NCBI GenBank assembly: GCA_913063155.1
Contig: CAJXYU010000001.1
Location: forward strand, 434,001 to 498,000
Source: an uncultured Desulfovibrio sp.
Lineage (GTDB): Bacteria > Desulfobacterota > Desulfovibrionia > Desulfovibrionales > Desulfovibrionaceae
Direction of reading: 5' to 3'
DNA length: 64,000 nt
Below the pieces are notes generated by a model. That model was not told where the DNA came from. It made no database searches and saw only the letters and a program-made list of their open reading frames with translations. Positions within the stretch are counted from its first letter, which is position 1; every line of letters starts with the position of its first letter. A program made the position numbers and the translations under genes. Shown piece after piece: positions 63,765 through 64,000 of this stretch.

Positions 63765-64000
63765 CTATTCCGGGGCTGTGGTCATACGCAAAAGGAGTTC
63801 ACGCAGTTGGTCCATGCCACCCACGGTGTGAGTGGGCTCGACCAAAGCCTGTCCCTCCTTGTCCCGAAGCTGGCCAGGCTGCTCCAGCAAAATGGAAGTC
63901 CAACCGAGCTTATGGGCTCCAAGAAAATCTTTTACTGGATTATCGCCCACATAGACAAGAGATTCATTCAAGAGATTCATATTGTGGGCCACTATGTCCA
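63765..64000 (-). CDS. HAD-family hydrolase, C-terminal end (5' part outside window)
   Basis: The frame is open to the window edge, giving about 78 residues of a longer protein. YVGDNPVKDFLGAHKLGWTSILL is the motif IV region of HAD subfamily I, with Asp residues for magnesium. Being four bases ahead of the aminotransferase, it belongs to the sugar locus and might dephosphorylate a sugar phosphate. The nucleophile motif is outside the window, so activity cannot be judged. Confidence 0.8.
   Translation of the reverse strand, partial: DIVAHNMNLLNESLVYVGDNPVKDFLGAHKLGWTSILLEQPGQLRDKEGQALVEPTHTVGGMDQLRELLLRMTTAPE

Overview
The window reads as chromosomal sequence from a sulfate-reducing deltaproteobacterium of the Desulfovibrionaceae (Desulfovibrio/Pseudodesulfovibrio type). 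The main evidence is a complete dsrMKJOP operon (25718-30916) preceded by an RsbRD-type gene. A mannose-type PTS remnant, atypical thioredoxin/thioredoxin reductase genes and GC-rich, densely packed coding fit this. I see no tRNA, rRNA, CRISPR array, insertion sequence or prophage.

Layout. 1-3683 (+): end of an SLC13-type anion permease, then an atypical thioredoxin, a signal-less aryl-sulfate sulfotransferase and thioredoxin reductase, closed by a terminator. 3857-5038 (-): a trans-sulfuration enzyme. 5274-11627 (-): one long unit yraN-rsmI-bioB-bioY-PTS IID-ptsH-ptsI-smpB. 11712-17495: a lipoprotein candidate, a polytopic membrane protein, an RlmL-like methyltransferase, a thioesterase, an EamA permease and sfsA. 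17784-24902: signalling genes (HDOD protein, hybrid histidine kinase, multi-PAS diguanylate cyclase) with a VOC protein between them. 25136-30916: RsbRD protein plus dsrMKJOP, the membrane complex that passes electrons to the DsrAB/DsrC sulfite-reduction step. 31081-36208: TrmI, a radical SAM protein, RNase E/G, a HAD phosphatase and a polysaccharide-deacetylase-like protein. 36210-37652 (-): a secreted double-DUF1566 protein with two EF-hands.

37843-49200 (+) is the least conventional part. A minimal FtsX-type permease, a LolD/MacB-type ATPase and a 1653-residue permease carrying a degenerate M28-peptidase-like ectodomain are translationally coupled to a large OPT-like membrane protein. A second OPT-like protein and a small periplasmic binding protein follow. 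I regard this as the best candidate for an undescribed export or envelope system. 49439-53867 holds queH, a small membrane protein, hemW, galE and a binding-protein lipoprotein. The lipoprotein is paired with a Cache/PAS sensor (53873-55291) that has no output domain. 55310-60364 carries rnhA, a TPM-like protein, nfo, ftsE, ftsX, a SPOR lipoprotein, an IHF/HU protein and a HIT protein. 60762-64000 (-) is the end of a surface-sugar locus: a FlaA1/CapD-type dehydratase, a DegT-type aminotransferase and the end of a HAD protein.

Non-coding signals include several clear intrinsic terminators, a perfect dyad inside the putative dsr promoter, and a likely leaderless start for the FtsX/OPT-like cluster. 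Two small-RNA candidates stand out: about 17540-17663 (+) and about 60566-60704 (-). All family assignments were made by reading motifs by eye; no database search was run.
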